In this document: positions 60,546 to 64,000 of the stretch, in pieces
How the letters are laid out: each line of letters opens with the position of its first letter
Position numbering within the stretch: position 1 is the first letter of the stretch
Source: Gracilaria gracilis
Taxonomy: Eukaryota > Rhodophyta > Florideophyceae > Gracilariales > Gracilariaceae
DNA length: 64,000 nucleotides
Assembly (NCBI GenBank): GCA_030374805.1
Contig: JARGSG010000224.1
Coordinates: 620,001-684,000, forward strand
Direction of reading: 5' to 3'
Program-made: the position numbers and the translations under genes
Notes under the pieces: model-generated
Told to the model about the DNA's origin: nothing
Database searches by the model: none
What the model saw: only the letters and a program-made list of their open reading frames with translations

Positions 60546-61298
60546 ATGCCGCGAGAATGCCCTCGATGTCACAAAATTTTCCCAAACGATGCTGCTCTCA
60601 ATCGACATAGTTATCACGTGCATATTGTCAGATCCACACCCCCTTCTTCGCCAAAACGAACGACAGAACAACAACACCAGCCTTCTCTTCCCCAGCCAAT
60701 ACATGCACCAAACCCTCCTCAACCAGATGCACGTATACGAAACACCATCACTCGACCACATGCCACAACGCCTGGACATCCGAACAACAGTCGTCGTCGA
60801 AATATACCATGTCCACGCTGCGGTCTATCCTTTACTGCATCCAGTTTACAGAATCACCTTCAAACCGTCCATGCTTCGTCACATATTGCCATCCGAACTT
60901 CATCCCATCGTCAAAAAACTTCAACATCAGGCCCATCCTCTTCGAGTCCGGGTTCATCTAATACCCCGCGTTTTGGACCACCTGCCATCGCACATTCAGC
61001 AACGCTTATGAAACGATACCCGTGTGAGATATGCGGGCAGTCATTTTCGTCCACCAGCAGTCGTAATCAGCATGTGAAAGATTCACACAAGAAGTTGCAG
61101 ATTTATGAATGCAGCAAGTGTTTAACTAGATTTACAAGACACAGCAGTCTGGTAGATCATATGAACAACATTCATGGAGGTGGCAATCCGTTCAAGTGTC
61201 CGTGGTGTGACGCTAGCTTCGGGAAGAAGTGGATTCTACAAGAACACAAAGACGTCTGTCAAAGACGTACGGGTGCCTCTTCCTCTGCGAAGAGGTAG
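60546..61298 (+). CDS. C2H2 zinc-finger protein, copy 2
   Basis: 250 residues from the ATG at 60546 (MPRECPRCHKIF). It has an N-terminal finger (CPRCHKIFPNDAALNRHSYH), a Pro/Ser/His-rich linker, a second finger (CPRCGLSFTASSLQNHLQTV), another Ser/Pro linker, and three adjoining C-terminal fingers (CEICGQSFSSTSSRNQHV, CSKCLTRFTRHSSLVDHM, CPWCDASFGKKWILQEHK). The finger order and spacing match the protein at 34364, minus its irregular third finger. The base composition is much less GC-rich than copy 1, although the proteins are paralogues. It is a likely nuclear regulator; the target is unknown. Confidence 0.88.
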   Translation: MPRECPRCHKIFPNDAALNRHSYHVHIVRSTPPSSPKRTTEQQHQPSLPQPIHAPNPPQPDARIRNTITRPHATTPGHPNNSRRRNIPCPRCGLSFTASSLQNHLQTVHASSHIAIRTSSHRQKTSTSGPSSSSPGSSNTPRFGPPAIAHSATLMKRYPCEICGQSFSSTSSRNQHVKDSHKKLQIYECSKCLTRFTRHSSLVDHMNNIHGGGNPFKCPWCDASFGKKWILQEHKDVCQRRTGASSSAKR

Positions 61299-62515
61299 CA
61301 GGGGATGTCAGATTTGCAGATTTGATTTGCATTGTTGTACCCTTGTACCCCTGTGTAGCTGCGTATTTTCGTCTTTTTTGCTGTGCGATAACGCAACTTT
61401 GGAAACCGAGTAGTGAAAGGGACAGCCTGATTGATCGCGGCTTCTCCAGGTTAAGAGGATTATCCTTGCCCCCGCTCCCTAAATGCTCGGGAGCAAAATG
61501 CGAGGAGCAGCAACATCAATGGGTATCAAGGGATCCTGAATCAGAGTGCAATGCACTCAGTGCATGCCGTCGGTAACAGATTTGTCTCGAATTGGTCAAG
61601 TGCACTGACAGGTATTTCATTACTGTACATTATGGCCAAGGGTATACAACAAATAAAAGGGATTTGGTGACACAGGACTTCCAAGATTCACCTCGCCTCA
61701 AGCTCGTGATACTTCGGTTACCAACGGTACTTCCCAAGGTTACACCATTTGCTACACGCCACACACACTGCAGCTAGTTGCTAGATATGCTTTCATCAAT
61801 TCCATCTGTGCCAAGTGACTGTCAAACTTGTCTTGAAGCCCAGCCATCACGCAAATGCACTTGGTTGGAAGCGATCATCACACATGATTTTCACTTAACC
61901 TTGCCTTGGCAGGTGCCAAAGGCAGCAGCGGCTCGGGGTGGGTAGGTAATACCTACGAGGTATCTCGACATGACCGAGATTCGTCTAGATTTCGCTTTAG
62001 CATCGACGACGACGTTCCGGGAGGACATGATGTATCCAGCAGCTGTCGTACCAACACGTACCGTTGTAGACGTAGCTACCGAGGTATGTAATTTCGAGTG
62101 CCAGCAGCTGGCGCTCCACGCAAGCGTTTTCAATCGTGGGCAACGAGCCGAAAACGCCGTTTTTGCCGCCAAACTTGAAGCGAAGGCAAAGGCTGCATTG
62201 CTCTAATTTTTTGGGCGATTCTCATTTGCCGCTGCCACAGGCAAGTGACGAGTGTACGAGTCTCATGGACCTCCACCGGAAATGGCAGGCCACCTTCGAT
62301 CACGGCGTGTGGATTCCAGCCGACGGTTGGCGCCGGTTTCCTGTGAATTCAGTGCGCCCCTGCCCGCGCGCTTTCTCCTCGAACTGCACCCGCCGGCCCC
62401 GCTCCCCCGTCCGTGTGACTTAACATCTCGCGATTACATGGATCAACGCTCGTTGTCCGTGCAACCTCTGTATCTCCTCACCTCTTCCTGACTAACAATT
62501 CACAACATCAACATC
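61299..62515. other. Intergenic region upstream of THOC2 gene
   Basis: About 1.2 kb. It contains GGTTACCAACGGTAC at 61716-61730, identical (inverted) to 28621-28635, and a related GTACCAACACGTACCGTTG at 62048-62066. One short open frame (61970-62206) is listed separately. Confidence 0.5.
61970..62206 (+). CDS. Small hypothetical ORF
   Basis: 78 codons from the ATG at 61970. The product has a helical, Ala/Glu/Lys-rich second half (AENAVFAAKLEAKAKAAL) and ends in two Leu. It has no family, and it could be an upstream exon or chance. It ends 310 bp before the THOC2 start. Confidence 0.28.
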   Translation: MTEIRLDFALASTTTFREDMMYPAAVVPTRTVVDVATEVCNFECQQLALHASVFNRGQRAENAVFAAKLEAKAKAALL

Positions 62516-64000
62516 ATGACTCTTCCTCGCCATTGCGTGTCGCACACCGACGCGCTTGTCAGCCTGTTTGACTCAGCCATCGCCTCTCCTTCTTCCACCA
62601 ATGTGTCTAAAATCGTTTCTGAAACATGCCACCTTAAGCTGGACGCTCACTCTCTTGCAAATGCAATTTCGCTCTTTCTCAAGGTACTTAAGCCGCCCGC
62701 TCCCCCAGACCGTCTCGCTCTTTTCCGTTCTGTTGTCGACGGCCTTCTCTCCTCCGGTTCTCTCTCGAACGAAGTGCTCTTGGACTCTCTGGACCAGGAG
62801 GCGTTGATTATTCTCGATCCCCAAGCCAAACACGCCTTCGAAGAGAAGCGAGCGCGAACAAGAATGTGGTTTACGCAAACGCGCTACCACCTCTTCCGCG
62901 AGCAGTCCGAGGGCTACTCCAAGGTGATTAGTCTTCTCTACGACTGCATCAGGAGACCGGAGGAGATGCCTGTCGACGCCGCCGTCCCGAAGTGCATGCA
63001 GCTCATCTCACGCTTCAACCTGACCTTTAACAAGGTTACTGAGCTTGTCATCGGGGCGGCGGCAGAATATATGGACCGGCTGCTGTCGAAGAGCGCGTCC
63101 ATGCCGATCGACCATCGGCTCCCCTCACACTTTTCATCTTTGCTCGCCGCCTTCCCGGAGAACCACATCTCCACCGTGGTGGGGGCAATGCTTCAGTTAT
63201 TCCACGCGCCCGGAAAAACAGCAGAAGCTCCCTCCGCTGGGGTCGAGCCACATGTCGCCGAGTTCGAGCAAACAACACCCGCGGCCCTGCTTGCTACCGT
63301 CGCCGTTTTGATTCGGGAAGGATACATGACCGTTGCCGATGTATGGGGTTATATGTCGCCCATGAAGAACAAAGTCTTCGACAACCGCTTTGTCGAATTC
63401 GAGAAGCATCTTATGGAACTCTCTCGTGAAGTATCGTCTTCGAAGCTTGGCAAGCGCGATAACGGCGACGAACGACTTAAGGCAGCTCCGAACGGGCATG
63501 GTGCAAGCGACCGGGATGTGCTCGGCAAGTATTCTTTCGTTGATGCTGGGCCATTGCCTCGATTTGTGTCGCAGAAGCTCCAGTTCATCAATATGCTTGT
63601 TGGTCTTGGACGATGGGATGACGCGATATCTGCGATCCTCTTGTTGCAGGTTGGGTCTGTGCATATTGACATCGCTGCACATCCAGACATGGCCCACACC
63701 TTAACATCGTTAGCAGAAGTTTTATTGCAGCCTCTGTTTCACAAGACGCACCCGAGTCTGTATCATCACGCGGAGTCCGTCACCGAAGCGCTACACCAGC
63801 TGGGGGGACGGGAAAACCGATGTCCTGTGCCGCTGGACACCGTGGAGCAACTGGTTTCCACGGACCCGGATGGACCTGGAGCTGTCGTACGTCAAATACT
63901 AACGGTTCTTGGACCGCACGCGCGACACTCCCCGCGGCTCCTCTTCGCTCTTTGTCGCGTCTTGAAGGGAAGAAGGGAGAAGGAGGCGATTGATATCATG
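62516..64000 (+). CDS. THO2: THO complex subunit 2 (THOC2), 3' end outside window
   Basis: 495 codons open from the ATG at 62516 to the last base with no stop, so the gene is 3'-truncated by the window. The N-terminal THOC2 signature is clear: LDPQAKHAFEEKRARTRMWF followed by YHLFREQSEGYSKVISLLYD matches the conserved 'FEEK...LLREE(N/S)EGYxK' region of the family. Later segments LLATVAVLIREGYMTVADVW, PRFVSQKLQFINMLVGLGRW and VVRQILTVLGPHARHSPRLL fit the helical scaffold. THO2 is the large scaffold of the THO/TREX complex, which couples transcription with mRNP assembly and export in the nucleus. Full-length family members are usually more than 1,500 residues, so about a third is seen. Confidence 0.9.
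   Translation, partial: MTLPRHCVSHTDALVSLFDSAIASPSSTNVSKIVSETCHLKLDAHSLANAISLFLKVLKPPAPPDRLALFRSVVDGLLSSGSLSNEVLLDSLDQEALIILDPQAKHAFEEKRARTRMWFTQTRYHLFREQSEGYSKVISLLYDCIRRPEEMPVDAAVPKCMQLISRFNLTFNKVTELVIGAAAEYMDRLLSKSASMPIDHRLPSHFSSLLAAFPENHISTVVGAMLQLFHAPGKTAEAPSAGVEPHVAEFEQTTPAALLATVAVLIREGYMTVADVWGYMSPMKNKVFDNRFVEFEKHLMELSREVSSSKLGKRDNGDERLKAAPNGHGASDRDVLGKYSFVDAGPLPRFVSQKLQFINMLVGLGRWDDAISAILLLQVGSVHIDIAAHPDMAHTLTSLAEVLLQPLFHKTHPSLYHHAESVTEALHQLGGRENRCPVPLDTVEQLVSTDPDGPGAVVRQILTVLGPHARHSPRLLFALCRVLKGRREKEAIDIM

Noticed and set aside
1..64000. tRNA genes
   Set aside because: I scanned for T-loop words such as GGTTCGAATCC and found none with a matching acceptor stem; a covariance-model scan would be decisive.

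Overview
This is nuclear DNA from a plastid-bearing eukaryote, most likely a red alga. The evidence is a ferredoxin-dependent nitrite reductase whose leader starts Met-Ala-Phe (the Phe-type transit peptide of red algae and glaucophytes), a plant-type SnRK1/AMPK kinase, and mostly single-exon genes. The only three introns I can define are 80-101 nt long, with GTAAGT/GTATGT donors and, in two cases, a (T/C)ACTAAC branch site. There are no operons, CRISPR arrays or rRNA genes, and I recognised no tRNA.

Layout. 0-8 kb: the 3' part of an SnRK1-like kinase, a head-to-head pair of paralogous leucine-rich-repeat genes, and a PDXDC1-like PLP-fold protein with a very long acidic Ser-rich tail. 8.6-18 kb: a secreted alkaline phosphatase, an unknown two-TM protein, a class-3 aldehyde dehydrogenase (two exons) and an APH-type kinase pseudogene with two in-frame stops. 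18-23 kb: gene-poor, littered with 5'-truncated LINE ends. 23-26.5 kb: a secreted lactonase-type beta-propeller protein and a pseudouridine glycosidase/kinase fusion ending in a peroxisomal AKL signal. 26.5-29 kb: more LINE ends. 29-43 kb: two SPFH/stomatin-family genes bracketing a very GC-rich cluster (secreted ThuA-like protein, NAP-family histone chaperone, C2H2 zinc-finger protein, SpoU methyltransferase, secreted GH19 chitinase). 43-45.4 kb: ferredoxin-nitrite reductase.

46.4-57 kb is a complete 10,589-bp Ty3/gypsy chromovirus-like retrotransposon: two 788-bp LTRs, a 5-bp target duplication, gag, protease, RT-RNase H-integrase and a C-terminal chromodomain. Its frames carry three in-frame stops. 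It appears to have split an older minus-strand ORF. At 58-59 kb a solo LTR of the same family, with its own target duplication, sits inside a decayed DDE transposase gene. 60-64 kb: a second zinc-finger gene, paralogous to the one at 34-35 kb, and the 5' part of a THO complex subunit 2 (THOC2) gene that runs off the window.

The most unusual signal is in the gypsy family. Its LTRs and internal region read as an almost continuous string of tiny hairpins (4-6 bp stems, 3-5 nt loops). Between the intact LTR and the diverged solo LTR, several hairpins keep their position while both stem arms change together, which looks like compensatory evolution. A second notable system is a LINE family whose copies all end in the same C-terminal coding motif (L-A-F-L-x-R-E) and then a GA- or GAA-rich simple-repeat tail.
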